A stretch of 64,000 nt of DNA from Vescimonas cirricatena (GCF_020687045.1 NZ_JAJEPW010000008.1:1-64000); one strand, 5' to 3'. Shown: positions 42,108-51,312, counted from the first letter of the stretch. Notes: a model not told the origin generated them from the sequence alone. Numbers and translations are program-made.

Positions 42108-42743
42108 ATGAAAGCACTGCCAAAACACTGCCTGCCGCACCATGCGGTGCTCCTGCTGGTCTATCTGTCCGCGCTTTTTCTTACAAGCCGCGCGGCCAAC
42201 CTGCCCAACCTGTTTTACATGGCCTTCAACGGCCTTGTGCTGGGGCTGAGCGCCGCCTATATGCGCTGGGACTTTGACACGGACCTCTTCAGGCTGAAGC
42301 GGACTGCCGCCAACGTGGTCCGGCAGGTTCTGACGGGACTGGGGTTGGGGTGCCTGCTGGCGATGGTTTTCGCGGGCGTCGCCATGCTGTTCGAGGACAT
42401 TTCGCTGTTTCCCCGGCTGGGCATACAGAATGCCGCCGGCTTCATCCTGGTGCAGATGATCGTTGCATTGGCTGAGGAGGCGTATTTCAACTACTACCTG
42501 TACGACACCCTGATGCGGTTGTTCAGAGGGAAAGCCGTGTGGAGCATGGCGGCTGCGGCCGCGCTGTTTGCCGGGGTACACTGGGCGATGAACGGCAGCG
42601 TGAAGCAGGTGGTCATCGCCTTTGCCTTCCGGCTGGCCGCCCTGCTGGTCCGGCAGATAATCCGCCGGGACAACGCCTTTTACATCTGCGCCGGGATGCA
42701 CTTTTTCTATAACCTGATGGTATTTTTTGTGATTTCCATCTGA
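42108..42743 (+). CDS. CPBP family intramembrane metalloprotease
   Basis: A 211-residue polytopic protein with the Abi/CPBP motifs in the second half: EExxxR-like LAEEAYFNYYLYD, FAGVHWAMNG and ICAGMHFFYNL. The Arg of the usual EExxxR is replaced (EEAYFNYYL), so catalysis is less certain than the fold. CPBP proteins process membrane substrates, often in bacteriocin self-immunity. Confidence 0.82.
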   Translation: MKALPKHCLPHHAVLLLVYLSALFLTSRAANLPNLFYMAFNGLVLGLSAAYMRWDFDTDLFRLKRTAANVVRQVLTGLGLGCLLAMVFAGVAMLFEDISLFPRLGIQNAAGFILVQMIVALAEEAYFNYYLYDTLMRLFRGKAVWSMAAAAALFAGVHWAMNGSVKQVVIAFAFRLAALLVRQIIRRDNAFYICAGMHFFYNLMVFFVISI

Positions 42744-42761
42744 TGGAGGAGCACAGGCTCC

Positions 42762-42848
42762 ACTGGTACGAAGCATAAGATCCTGTATGATAAGGCTCTG
42801 TTTCAGCGGGAAATGGAGGTGCTGATGGAGCGAAGCAAGGAGGCATAA
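42762..42848 (+). pseudogene. Short coding remnant
   Basis: A 28-codon open stretch reading KHKILYDKALFQREMEVLME then a charged end, without start codon or ribosome site. Its amphipathic helix looks like the C-terminal end of a real protein, but the parent family is not recognised. Confidence 0.3.
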
Positions 42849-42857
42849 GAATTAGGA

Positions 42858-43874
42858 ATGTGGAGAAAACAAAATAGAAAATTTTCGCTTTATTTCCGAA
42901 TCATGGGCTTAGTGATGCTAATCGTGGGCATCGGCCTGATTGTCGACGGAATCGGCAATTATGTTGATCAATCCCGCCAGAAGGACTGGATCACTACATC
43001 GGCCACGGTCACAGATGTCTCCAGCGAAGAAGGCAGTTCCTCGTCACTACATAACAGCCACATTACCTACTACATCATGACATATGAGTATGTCGTGGAC
43101 GGGAAAACCTATACGGGCAGCACAGGACGTATGTCATCACCCCGCCTGGTCGGTGATACCATTACCGTGAAATACGACCCGGAAATGCCGGAAGAGAACA
43201 CGGCGATTCTCTCTCCCAATACCCGTGATCTGGTGGTACTTCTGATTTTGGGAACGGCCATCGCAGTGGTGGGCTTTTTCCTCTCTGGGGGGGTGGAGCT
43301 GTTTCGCAATCTCCTGCGAAAGAAGCACACTGAGGAGCCGAAGGAATCGGTCCCGAAGACAGATATAGGGTTTGATTCAACGGCCATTGCAAAGATCCCG
43401 GCAAAGCAGTGGGTTCCCCGACTTGCGGCTTGGCTTCTTGCGTTCGTTGCCGTTATCCTTTTCGTGAAATTTTTCCTTACGTCGGGAGCTGCGGACTTGG
43501 ATGAGTTCCGCAATGCCGCAGTGGCGACCGGCTACACCGCTGTGGACTCCACGGAGGACGTTCGCCAGAGATGGGGCGTCGGGTCCATGTTGATCCGCTC
43601 TGTTTCCGTGCATGAGGACTCCTTGCGGTTAGACTTCTGTAGGCTGGATTCCGCAGACGGCTGCCGCCGCATCTATGCTGCTGCGACCCTCCCAATCACC
43701 GGTGAGGTGACGGAGAGCAATACCGCTGCTCGTCAGATCTATGCCGTGGACAGCCCCACGAATTTCGCAGCAAAGATCCGTAGCGGCAGGATGATGCTTT
43801 ATGTGTATACTACGCAGGAGGATAAGGCCGATGTGCTTGCGTTTCTGGAATCTGTGGGCTACTGGGGCAAATAA
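42858..43874 (+). CDS. DUF3592 membrane protein (first)
   Basis: A protein of 338 residues. A transmembrane segment near 12-32 precedes the DUF3592 beta-rich domain (ATVTDVSSEEGSSSS, YEYVVDGKTYTGSTGR, VKYDPEMPEENTAIL). Two more segments follow (about 120-142 and 190-212), then an extracytoplasmic C-terminal domain. Function unknown. GC content is lower than in flanking genes. Confidence 0.8.
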   Translation: MWRKQNRKFSLYFRIMGLVMLIVGIGLIVDGIGNYVDQSRQKDWITTSATVTDVSSEEGSSSSLHNSHITYYIMTYEYVVDGKTYTGSTGRMSSPRLVGDTITVKYDPEMPEENTAILSPNTRDLVVLLILGTAIAVVGFFLSGGVELFRNLLRKKHTEEPKESVPKTDIGFDSTAIAKIPAKQWVPRLAAWLLAFVAVILFVKFFLTSGAADLDEFRNAAVATGYTAVDSTEDVRQRWGVGSMLIRSVSVHEDSLRLDFCRLDSADGCRRIYAAATLPITGEVTESNTAARQIYAVDSPTNFAAKIRSGRMMLYVYTTQEDKADVLAFLESVGYWGK

Positions 43875-43936
43875 GAAAGCGGGAAATTTACCACTGCAGA
43901 CCTACAAATCCTAATGTCAAAGTAATTGGAGGAGCT

Positions 43937-44836
43937 ATGAAGAGGTTCAAGGGCTTTAATCCCATGCTGTTTGCGGCGGCGGTGATCTTTCTCTGCGTCA
44001 CGGTCTATAGCCTGGTCAGCAATGTCACCGTCTATGTGCGGCAAAGGAACTGGCCGGTCACCACGGCGACGGTGATCGACGTGGCCGAAAACGGAAAAGA
44101 ATACAACATCACCTACCAGTACGAGGCCCGGGGCAACGTTTACACCGGGAAGCTGCACCGGGTGCGCTTGCGCTACGGCTTCGGGGAGACCCTTGCCGTC
44201 CGGTATGACCCCGACGCGCCGGAGAAGTCCGTCCGGCAGGGGGTCATGACCCGCCGGTCGCTCCTGACGCAGGCGGGGCTATCGGTGGTTTTCTGCCTGG
44301 TGGGGTACTGCCTGATCCGGCGGGCCCTGCCCCAAAAGGAGCCGGAGGAGAGCGCTCCGGAGCGGCCCGCCCCCAAGACACCGGCCCGAAAATCCCGGCC
44401 CGCCGAAGGAACCGTCAGCGCGGCGGAGGTCCGGCAGGCCGAGGACCGGGTTTTCCGGGAGGTGTGCCAACTGGTGCGGGACGTCCAGGAAAAGCACCCG
44501 TCCGTGGGATACGCGGTGCGGCTGGAGCGGTCCGCCCCGCTGGAGGCGGCGGGCTATGCACCAGCCCGCTACGAAGCCTGGCTCATCGTCTCCCTGGCCC
44601 GGAACCGGACGATTCTGGAAAGCGGCCCGGACACCGGGGAGTGGCCCGACGCCCGGGACAGGATCACCCGCATCAGAGGCGGGAAGCTGACGGTCTCCGA
44701 CGACTATGGCTGGCTTTCCCGGGAGCTGGAGGCCATCACCGCCGACTATGAGGCCGGGCCCGACGCCTATGCCGAGAACAAACCGGCCTCCGATGAGATG
44801 CTGCGGGAGGCCTGCCGGGTGGAGTGGATCGGATAA
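43937..44836 (+). CDS. DUF3592 membrane protein (second)
   Basis: A protein of 299 residues with the same plan. The first membrane segment is at about 11-31. The DUF3592 part has ATVIDVAENGKEYNITYQYE and VRYDPDAPEKSVRQG. The second membrane segment is at about 112-130. The 170-residue tail (VRQAEDRVFREVCQLVRDVQ) differs from the first copy. Function unknown. GGAGGAGC precedes the ATG. Confidence 0.8.
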   Translation: MKRFKGFNPMLFAAAVIFLCVTVYSLVSNVTVYVRQRNWPVTTATVIDVAENGKEYNITYQYEARGNVYTGKLHRVRLRYGFGETLAVRYDPDAPEKSVRQGVMTRRSLLTQAGLSVVFCLVGYCLIRRALPQKEPEESAPERPAPKTPARKSRPAEGTVSAAEVRQAEDRVFREVCQLVRDVQEKHPSVGYAVRLERSAPLEAAGYAPARYEAWLIVSLARNRTILESGPDTGEWPDARDRITRIRGGKLTVSDDYGWLSRELEAITADYEAGPDAYAENKPASDEMLREACRVEWIG

Positions 44837-44846
44837 GCGGCAGAGC

Positions 44847-44886
44847 AAAAAAAACTCCCGGCGCGGGTGTCCCGCGCCGGGAGTTG
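44847..44886. terminator. Bidirectional terminator between convergent genes
   Basis: A 15-bp perfect stem (44853-44867 with 44871-44885) and a TGT loop. A run of eight As on its left gives a strong T tail on the minus strand, and TTGATATTTT follows on the plus strand. Confidence 0.95.
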
Positions 44887-44900
44887 ATATTTTCTTGCTG

Positions 44901-45314
44901 TCAGCTTTTGCCGTGAATTTCCGCGCCGCACTTGGGGCAGGTGATGACGATGCGGCCCTTGCCCCGGGGTACCCGGCACACCGTGCGGCAGTTGGGGCAG
45001 GTGAAATACTTGTGCTCCTTGTCCCGGCTGCGGGACAGGGCCTGCCGCAGGGGATAGACCACCTTGTTCATATAAGCCGCATTCTCTGCCCGGCGCTTGG
45101 ACAGGTTCTTGGAAAACATGCGGAACACCATCCAAATGGTCAGCACCATGGCCACCGCCGACAGAATGCTGTAGGCCACCTGGTTCCGGACAAAGAGGTT
45201 GACCACGTCCAGAATAATGGCCGCCCAGAGGGTCACGAACCCCAGCTGGTCCACGCCGTTGCGCCCATACATGAACCGGGCCAGGGAGTTGCCAATTTTT
45301 TGGAAGAAATTCAT
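44901..45314 (-). CDS. Membrane protein with C-terminal zinc ribbon
   Basis: A protein of 137 residues. It has a short amphipathic start (MNFFQKIGNSLARFMYGRNG), two transmembrane segments (about 20-38 and 48-66) and a zinc ribbon with two CxxC knuckles (YFTCPNCRTVCRVPRG and ITCPKCGAE). The family is widespread in Oscillospiraceae-like genomes, with unknown function. The start at 45314 is chosen for a membrane-proximal N-terminus; an earlier Met adds 17 unlikely residues. Confidence 0.75.
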   Translation of the reverse strand: MNFFQKIGNSLARFMYGRNGVDQLGFVTLWAAIILDVVNLFVRNQVAYSILSAVAMVLTIWMVFRMFSKNLSKRRAENAAYMNKVVYPLRQALSRSRDKEHKYFTCPNCRTVCRVPRGKGRIVITCPKCGAEIHGKS

Positions 45315-45479
45315 ACGAGCGCCTCGTTCTGCAAAAAAATGAGGTCCTTCCGGAAAAGGACGCACTTATTCTACAGGAATCTGCCGCAAACGTAAAGCCT
45401 TTCTTTGCAAAATTCACAGAATGGACATGATTTTTTCCGCCGCAGGCCTCTGGGACCGGGGAATCGGCCCTTTTCCTCG

Positions 45480-45508
45480 TTGCAATCTGCCGGGGGGATT
45501 GGTATAAT
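45480..45508 (+). promoter_or_regulatory. Promoter of the rpe-recR-apbE transcript
   Basis: TTGCAA (45480-45485) and TATAAT (45503-45508) are 17 nt apart. The resulting leader of about 190 nt is GC-rich and contains a GGGCCGGCGAACCGCCGGCCCC hairpin, so it may be structured; no riboswitch class is recognised. Confidence 0.75.
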
Positions 45509-45703
45509 GTATGTGTATTCTTTTGCCCAATTGAGGGCCGGCGAACCGCCGGCCCCCTATCTGAAAAGCGGCGGCCGGCGTCTCCTGCGGGGCGGGAGGG
45601 CTGCGCCGGACTGGCCGGAGAGCTTCCGGTCCCGGGCCGCTTGAGCCATCCTATGCCGTCTGCCGCCGCCCCGTCACCCTGCTGATTGAAAGGACCGATT
45701 CTC

Positions 45704-46348
45704 ATGATCAAAATTTCCCCCTCTATCCTGTCTGCGGACTTTGCGTATCTGGCCCGGGACATTCAGGCCATCTCCACTGCGGATTACGTCCATGTGGACG
45801 TGATGGACGGCCTGTTCGTGCCCAACATCTCCATCGGCATCCCGGTGGTGAAGTGCATCCGTCCGGTGACGGACCTGCCCCTGGACGTGCATCTGATGAT
45901 TCAGGAGCCGGTGCGCTATGTGGACCAGTTCTGCGACGCCGGGGCGGACATCGTCACCTGCCATGTGGAGGCCGACACCCAGGAGAACATCCTGGCCGCC
46001 ATCGACAAAATCCACGCCAAGGGCAAGAAGGCCGGCGTGGTGGTGAAGCCCAGGACCCCTGCCAGCGCCGTGCTGCCCTTTATCGACCGGGTGGAGATGA
46101 TCCTGGTGATGACGGTGGAGCCGGGCTTCGGCGGCCAGAAGTTCATGGCCGACATGATGCCCAAGGTGCAGGAGATCCGCCGGTACATCGACGCCATGAA
46201 CCCCGGCTGCGAGCTGGAGGTGGACGGCGGCGTGGACCCCGCTACCTGCAAGATCTGCGTGGCCAGCGGCGCAAACGTCCTGGTGGCCGGGTCCGCCGTG
46301 TACAAGGCGGCGGACATTCCCGCCCGCATCCGGGAGCTTCGGGGCTGA
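45704..46348 (+). CDS. rpe: Ribulose-phosphate 3-epimerase
   Basis: Interconverts ribulose 5-phosphate and xylulose 5-phosphate in the pentose phosphate pathway. The 214-residue TIM barrel has the family motifs KISPSILSADFAYLA, HVDVMDGLFVPNIS, LDVHLMIQEP, MTVEPGFGGQKFM and LEVDGGVDPAT. The ATG at 45704 follows GAAAGGA. Confidence 0.98.
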   Translation: MIKISPSILSADFAYLARDIQAISTADYVHVDVMDGLFVPNISIGIPVVKCIRPVTDLPLDVHLMIQEPVRYVDQFCDAGADIVTCHVEADTQENILAAIDKIHAKGKKAGVVVKPRTPASAVLPFIDRVEMILVMTVEPGFGGQKFMADMMPKVQEIRRYIDAMNPGCELEVDGGVDPATCKICVASGANVLVAGSAVYKAADIPARIRELRG

Positions 46349-46381
46349 TGCGGCCCGATTTCACTTGAAAAGGAAGATACT

Positions 46382-46981
46382 ATGGAATTTTTTCCCGCCC
46401 CTCTTGAAAATCTGGTGGAGCAGTTTGCCCGGCTGCCGGGCATCGGCTCCAAGTCCGCCCAGCGGCTGGCCTTTCATGTGCTGAACCTGCCCCAGGACCA
46501 GGCCCGGGCCTTTGCCGACGCCATTCTGGAGGCCAAGCGCAGCGTGACCCTGTGTCCCGTGTGCCAGAACCTCACCAGCGGGGGCCTGTGCCCCATCTGC
46601 GCCTCGCCCAAGCGGGACGAGAGTACCATCTGCGTGGTGGCGGACCCCCGGGATGTGGTGGCCATCGAGCGCAGCCGGGAGTATAACGGCCGGTACCATG
46701 TGCTGCACGGGGTGCTGTCCCCCATGAACCATGTGGGCCCCGACGATCTGCAGATCAAGTCCCTGGTGGACCGGGTGGCCCAGGGCGGCATTCAGGAGGT
46801 CATCATGGCCACCAATCCCGACACCGAGGGGGAGACCACCGCCATGTACCTGGCAAGGCTCTTAAAGCCCTTCGGGGTAAAGGTTACCCGCCTGGCCTAC
46901 GGCATCCCCGTGGGCGGCCACCTGGAATTTGCCGACGACGCCACGCTGATGCGTGCCCTGGAAGGCAGGCGGGAGCTATGA
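46382..46981 (+). CDS. recR: Recombination protein RecR
   Basis: A 199-residue DNA-binding partner of RecF/RecO in gap repair. N-terminal helix-hairpin-helix (RLPGIGSKSAQRLAFH), a four-Cys zinc finger (CPVCQNLTSGGLCPIC), the Toprim domain (ICVVADPRDVVAIER) and the C-terminal VTRLAYGIPVGGHLEFAD are all present. Confidence 0.98.
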   Translation: MEFFPAPLENLVEQFARLPGIGSKSAQRLAFHVLNLPQDQARAFADAILEAKRSVTLCPVCQNLTSGGLCPICASPKRDESTICVVADPRDVVAIERSREYNGRYHVLHGVLSPMNHVGPDDLQIKSLVDRVAQGGIQEVIMATNPDTEGETTAMYLARLLKPFGVKVTRLAYGIPVGGHLEFADDATLMRALEGRREL

Positions 46982-47988
46982 AGCGTGTATGCTGCGCCGT
47001 GCTGGCGGCGCTTCTGCTGTGCCTTTCCGGCTGCGGCGTCCAATCGGAGCCGGAACAGCTGAGCCTGTTCGCCATGGACACCTATATGACCCTGGCCGCC
47101 TACGGAGACAAGGCTTCGGAGGCCCTGGCCGCCTGCGGCCAGGAGCTGAACCGCCTGGACGGGACCCTGTCCCGGACCCGGGAGGGAAGTGAAATCTATA
47201 CCCTGAACGCCCAGGGCAGCGCCGATGTGTCCCAGGAGACGGCGGACCTGATCTCCGCCGCCCTGACCCTGAGCCAGGCCACCGGCGGGGCCTTTGACCC
47301 CACCGTTGCCCCGCTTGTGACCCTTTGGGGCATCACCACCGACAGCCCCCGGGTACCGCAGCAGACGGAGATCGACGCTCTGCTTCCCCTGGTGGGGACG
47401 GAGCACGTGACCCTGGAGGGTACCCGCGTCACCCTGGATGAGGGCTGCGCCATGGACCTGGGCGGCATCGCCAAGGGCTACGCTTCCGACCGGCTGGCGG
47501 ACATCTTCGCCCAATACGGGGTGGACAGCGCCCTGGTGAGCCTGGGGGGCAACGTGTACGCCCGGGGCGCAAAGCCAGGAGGCCAGGCCTGGAGCGTGGC
47601 GGTGCAGCACCCGGAGCAGGAGGGCTATGCCGCAATGCTGTCCCTGAGCGACGCCTTCGCCGTTACCTCCGGCGGCTATCAGCGGTATTTCACCGGCCCC
47701 GACGGAACGGTGTATCAGCACATTCTGAGCCCCAAGACCGGCTGGCCGGTGCAGGGGGACCTGCTGTCCGTCACCATTGTGGCAGACAGCGGCACCATGG
47801 CCGACGCTTATTCCACCGCCCTGTATGTCATGGGTTTGGCGGCGGCGGAGGACTTCTGGCGGCAGACCGGGGGCTTTGACATGGTGCTCATCTCCAAGGA
47901 CGGCCGGGTTCTGTATACCCCGGGCCTGGCGGACCGGCTGACGGAAGTTGAGGGCAGCGGCTATGCGTATGCGTCCATCGAGTCCTGA
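46978..47988 (+). CDS. apbE: FAD:protein FMN transferase lipoprotein
   Basis: Attaches FMN covalently to Thr/Ser of extracytoplasmic redox proteins. It is a 336-residue lipoprotein with lipobox LSGC (16-19). ApbE motifs: FAMDTYMTL, MDLGGIAKGYASDRL, VSLGGNVYARG and metal site AYSTALYVMGL. The start overlaps the recR stop (ATGA). NusG_II and Gx-transporter genes follow, a set linked to flavin-dependent redox complexes. Confidence 0.96.
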   Translation: MKRVCCAVLAALLLCLSGCGVQSEPEQLSLFAMDTYMTLAAYGDKASEALAACGQELNRLDGTLSRTREGSEIYTLNAQGSADVSQETADLISAALTLSQATGGAFDPTVAPLVTLWGITTDSPRVPQQTEIDALLPLVGTEHVTLEGTRVTLDEGCAMDLGGIAKGYASDRLADIFAQYGVDSALVSLGGNVYARGAKPGGQAWSVAVQHPEQEGYAAMLSLSDAFAVTSGGYQRYFTGPDGTVYQHILSPKTGWPVQGDLLSVTIVADSGTMADAYSTALYVMGLAAAEDFWRQTGGFDMVLISKDGRVLYTPGLADRLTEVEGSGYAYASIES

Positions 47989-48367
47989 GCTCCGGCCCAC
48001 CTGGTGGGACGGACTGGCGGCGGCCATTGTGGCGGCCCTGGCCATTTTCACGGCGGCGTGGTATTACGGCGGTCTGGCCCGGTCCGGTCCGCTGACTGCC
48101 GCCATTGTCCACCGGGGGCAGGTGGTGCAGACCGTGGAGCTGGACCGCCTTACAGAGGAGATGACCGTCACCGTGGAGGGGGACTATCACCTGACCATCC
48201 TCCTGGACAGAGACGGCGTCCGGGTGGCGGAGAGCGACTGCCCGGGCCAGGACTGCGTCCACACCGGCACCATCACCCGGGCGGGACAGAGCATTGTCTG
48301 CCTGCCGGAGCAGGTGGTGGTGCAGCTGTCCGGCGGCGGCAGTGGCCCCGACGCGGTGCTGGGATAG
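47963..48367 (+). CDS. NusG domain II-containing membrane protein
   Basis: A 134-residue protein with one N-terminal membrane segment (AAAIVAALAIFTAAWYYG) and an outside NusG_II domain (HRGQVVQTVELDRL, DSDCPGQDCVHTG-like motif ESDCPGQDCVHTG, IVCLPEQVVVQL). Such proteins sit beside ApbE and Rnf/flavinylation genes. The ATG at 47963 lies inside the apbE end; an upstream TTG is less likely. Confidence 0.88.
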   Translation: MRMRPSSPELRPTWWDGLAAAIVAALAIFTAAWYYGGLARSGPLTAAIVHRGQVVQTVELDRLTEEMTVTVEGDYHLTILLDRDGVRVAESDCPGQDCVHTGTITRAGQSIVCLPEQVVVQLSGGGSGPDAVLG

Positions 48368-48377
48368 GAGGGACGCC

Positions 48378-48890
48378 ATGAAGATAACCACCCGCCAATT
48401 GGCGCTGTGCGCGGTGCTGACGGCCCTGGCCCTGGGCCTGAGCACCCTGGAAAACCTGTTTCCCGTGACGCTGGTGATCCCCCTGCCGGGGGTGAAGCTG
48501 GGCCTGGCCAACATCGTCACGGTGTTCGCCCTGTATCAGCTGGGGCCGCTTCCGGCCCTGTGCATCCTGGCGGCCCGGTGCCTGCTGGGCAGTCTCTTTG
48601 CCGGAAATGCCTCGGCTCTGCTGTTTTCCCTGCTGGGGGGAACGCTGGCTATGCTGGTGATGCTGGCGCTGTCCCGTCTGCCGGGTTTGTCGGTATACGG
48701 CGTGTCCATCGGCGGCGCGGCGGGCCACAACATCGGCCAGATGGCGGCGGCCCTGATCACCCTGGGCAACACCGCCGTGCTGGGATATCTGCCGTTTCTG
48801 CTGGCGGTGTCCCTGTTCACCGGAGCCCTGACGGGCTTCGTGTCGGCCCTGCTGCTGCGGGCCATCAGCCATGTGAAGCTATCACATTGA
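48378..48890 (+). CDS. Gx transporter family protein
   Basis: A 170-residue polytopic protein with about five membrane segments. It is of the family formerly called heptaprenyl diphosphate synthase component I (RQLALCAVLTALALGLSTLE, PGVKLGLANIVTVFAL). It resembles ECF-type S components in size and topology and is regularly found with NusG_II and ApbE. Substrate unknown. Confidence 0.87.
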   Translation: MKITTRQLALCAVLTALALGLSTLENLFPVTLVIPLPGVKLGLANIVTVFALYQLGPLPALCILAARCLLGSLFAGNASALLFSLLGGTLAMLVMLALSRLPGLSVYGVSIGGAAGHNIGQMAAALITLGNTAVLGYLPFLLAVSLFTGALTGFVSALLLRAISHVKLSH

Positions 48891-48904
48891 AGGAGAGCGG
48901 ATAA

Positions 48905-49954
48905 ATGGATAAGAAAGACGAGATCATCCTCCAGCAGCTGGACGTGATCCGCTCCATGACGGAGCGGAACCTGCGCAGCGTCAACAGCGATTTCTGGGGC
49001 ACGCCCCTGTCCCCGGCGGAAAAGCTCGGGGAGAAGGCGGCCCCCAAGACCCCTGATAAGACCCCCGGCAGGGCCCCGGAGAAGAAGTCCGGCGGCCCGG
49101 AGCAGCCGTCGGAGGCCCCGGAGTCTCTGCCCAAGGAGGACATGAAGGACCTGCTGGCGGAGCTGGACGGCTACATCGGTCTGCAGACCGTCAAGGAGGA
49201 GGTCCACAACCTCATCAACATGGCCTCGGTGTATCAGCTGCGGCGGCAGCACGACCTGCCCACCACGGATATGTCCCTGCACCTGGTGTTCACCGGCAAC
49301 CCCGGCACCGGCAAGACCATGATGGCCCGGATGATGGCCCGGATCTACCGCAGTCTGGACATTCTGTCCCGGGGCCAGCTGGTGGAGGTGGACCGCAGCG
49401 GCCTGGTGGCGGGCTATGTGGGCCAGACGGCTATCAAGACCCAGAAGGTCATCGAAAAGGCCATGGGCGGCGTGCTGTTCATCGACGAGGCCTACGCCCT
49501 GAACGGCCGGTCGGAAAACGACTTCGGCCAGGAGGCCATCGACACTATCCTCAAGGCCATGGAGGACCACCGGGACGACCTGGTGGTGATCGTGGCGGGG
49601 TACACGGACCTGATGGACCGGTTCATCCACTCCAACCCCGGCCTGGAATCCCGGTTCAACCGCTTCCTGCTGTTTGACGACTATACCACCGACGAGATGG
49701 TGGAGATCTTCCGGATGCAGTGCAAAAAGGGCTGCTATCAGCTGACGGAGGAGGCCCAGCCCCTGATCCGGGACTATATCGCCGAGGAATCGGCGGACGA
49801 CAGCTTCGGCAACGCCCGGGGCGTCCGCAACCTGTTTGAGCACGTTCTGGTGGCCCAGAACAACCGCCTGGCCGCCATGGAAAAGATCACCCGGGAGGAC
49901 CTGATGACCATCACCGCCGACGACGTCCTCCGGGCCCGGGGAAAGGTGGACTGA
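48905..49954 (+). CDS. CbbX/SpoVK-like AAA+ ATPase
   Basis: A protein of 349 residues. After an 80-residue Pro/Lys/Glu-rich lead comes a AAA+ module: Walker A LVFTGNPGTGKTMMARMM, pore-like GYVGQTAIKT, Walker B GVLFIDEAYAL, sensor VIVAGYTDLMDRF and the Arg finger region NPGLESRFNRF. Spo-stage V K/CbbX-type proteins remodel protein complexes. The target here is unknown. Confidence 0.93.
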   Translation: MDKKDEIILQQLDVIRSMTERNLRSVNSDFWGTPLSPAEKLGEKAAPKTPDKTPGRAPEKKSGGPEQPSEAPESLPKEDMKDLLAELDGYIGLQTVKEEVHNLINMASVYQLRRQHDLPTTDMSLHLVFTGNPGTGKTMMARMMARIYRSLDILSRGQLVEVDRSGLVAGYVGQTAIKTQKVIEKAMGGVLFIDEAYALNGRSENDFGQEAIDTILKAMEDHRDDLVVIVAGYTDLMDRFIHSNPGLESRFNRFLLFDDYTTDEMVEIFRMQCKKGCYQLTEEAQPLIRDYIAEESADDSFGNARGVRNLFEHVLVAQNNRLAAMEKITREDLMTITADDVLRARGKVD

Positions 49955-49955
49955 C

Positions 49956-50963
49956 ATGAAACGACTGACTGCGGGGCTTCTGGCCCTGATGCTGCTGGCG
50001 ACCCTGCTGCCCGGCTGCGGGAAGAAGGAGCAGTGGAATGTGGATAACTTCTTCCTGTCCGACGACGGAACCACCTATTCCGTCAGCTATCGCCACGACG
50101 ACGGCACGGAGGAGGTGGTGGCGGAGATGGGCAGCTATCCCCAGCCCCTGACCATCATCGCCGGGAAGCTGTACTATGTCCATGGCGGCAGCATGGTGGC
50201 CGTGGACCTGAAGGACCCCACCCAGCGCCAGACCCTCACGGAGCCGGGGCTGTCGGGGCTTTCCATCGGGTTTATCGACGACGGGGCGGTGTACTGCCCC
50301 CTGGCCACCGACACGGAGAAGTGCTATCGGGTGGCCCTGGACCTGTCCGAGTGCACCCGGGTGGCCATCCCCCGGGAGCAGCGGCCCACGGACTATGACG
50401 CCCTGCTGGACCAGATCTATGCCGCCGTGGGAGCCATCGACAACCGCATGGCCCTGCGGACCCTGCGGGCCCGGTACTCCGAAACCGGCAGCCTGACCTC
50501 CCTGGAGATGACGGTCTGGTCCCTCCAGGAGGAGACGTATTCTCTGAACAGTTGGGCCGATGTACATGTATCCGTCCAGCGCAGCGGCAGCGGCTTCACC
50601 GTCACCGCCCAGGACCAGCACCGGCCCCTGCCCATGGATTCGGAAACCGTGGCGGCTATGCTGTCGGTGCAGCGGTTTGTCGAGACCGTGAAGGCCGTGG
50701 ACAGCGCGGACCTGTGGACCAGCCAGAAAACCGGCCAGCCCCTGTACTATCAGCTGACCTATCACGCCTCGGAGTATGAGGCCGCCGTGGCGGCAGACGG
50801 AGGCGTACCCTGCCTGAACCCCGACGGCTCGGCGGCTCAGCTGCCCCAGGGGAGCCTGCTGGTGCTGGCCCAGTGCTATGACCGGGGTGACGCCAACATC
50901 GCCCTTACCGACAGCCAGGGCCTGACCACCGGCGCTCTGCGGGTCATCGTCCCTGCGGCGTAA
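49956..50963 (+). CDS. Lipoprotein of unknown function
   Basis: A 335-residue secreted lipoprotein with lipobox LPGC (residues 18-21). The mature part is beta-rich, with repeated Asp/Gly/Tyr turns suggestive of a propeller or sandwich. It starts 2 bp after the AAA+ gene and ends 2 bp before the barstar-like gene, so the three are co-translated. No family recognised. Confidence 0.75.
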   Translation: MKRLTAGLLALMLLATLLPGCGKKEQWNVDNFFLSDDGTTYSVSYRHDDGTEEVVAEMGSYPQPLTIIAGKLYYVHGGSMVAVDLKDPTQRQTLTEPGLSGLSIGFIDDGAVYCPLATDTEKCYRVALDLSECTRVAIPREQRPTDYDALLDQIYAAVGAIDNRMALRTLRARYSETGSLTSLEMTVWSLQEETYSLNSWADVHVSVQRSGSGFTVTAQDQHRPLPMDSETVAAMLSVQRFVETVKAVDSADLWTSQKTGQPLYYQLTYHASEYEAAVAADGGVPCLNPDGSAAQLPQGSLLVLAQCYDRGDANIALTDSQGLTTGALRVIVPAA

Positions 50964-50965
50964 AT

Positions 50966-51274
50966 ATGGACCCTCACGCCTGTACACCGATGCCGGAGGG
51001 CGGCATTCTTCTGGACCTGACGTCCTGCCGGGACTGGGGGATGGTGCAGGACGCCATCCGGCGGGCCTTCGGTTTCCCGGCTCACTACGGGGAAAACTGG
51101 GATGCCATGTGGGACTGTCTGACGGACCTGTTCTGGGTGACGGATGACCACCGCATCGTGGTTCGGGGCCTGGATGACCTGCCGCCGGACCTGCGGGCAT
51201 ATGCCGAACCCCTGCGCCAGGTGCTGGAGGACCTGCGGACCCGCTGTCCCCGTCTGCGGGTGACCTACTGCTGA
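50966..51274 (+). CDS. Barstar-like protein
   Basis: A 102-residue protein with the barstar signature: ILLDLTSCRDWGMVQDAIRR, then FPAHYGENWDAMWDCLTDLF and a closing LRVTYC strand. Barstar inhibits guanyl-specific RNases. No barnase-like gene is visible nearby, so it is an orphan or acts on a distant partner. Confidence 0.9.
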   Translation: MDPHACTPMPEGGILLDLTSCRDWGMVQDAIRRAFGFPAHYGENWDAMWDCLTDLFWVTDDHRIVVRGLDDLPPDLRAYAEPLRQVLEDLRTRCPRLRVTYC

Positions 51275-51277
51275 AAA

Positions 51278-51312
51278 ATGCCCCGGGGCCTGTTATGGGT
51301 CCCGGGGCATTT
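51278..51312 (+). terminator. Terminator after the barstar-like gene
   Basis: Arms ATGCCCCGGG and CCCGGGGCAT pair around a 14-nt loop, followed by TTCCC. Confidence 0.75.
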
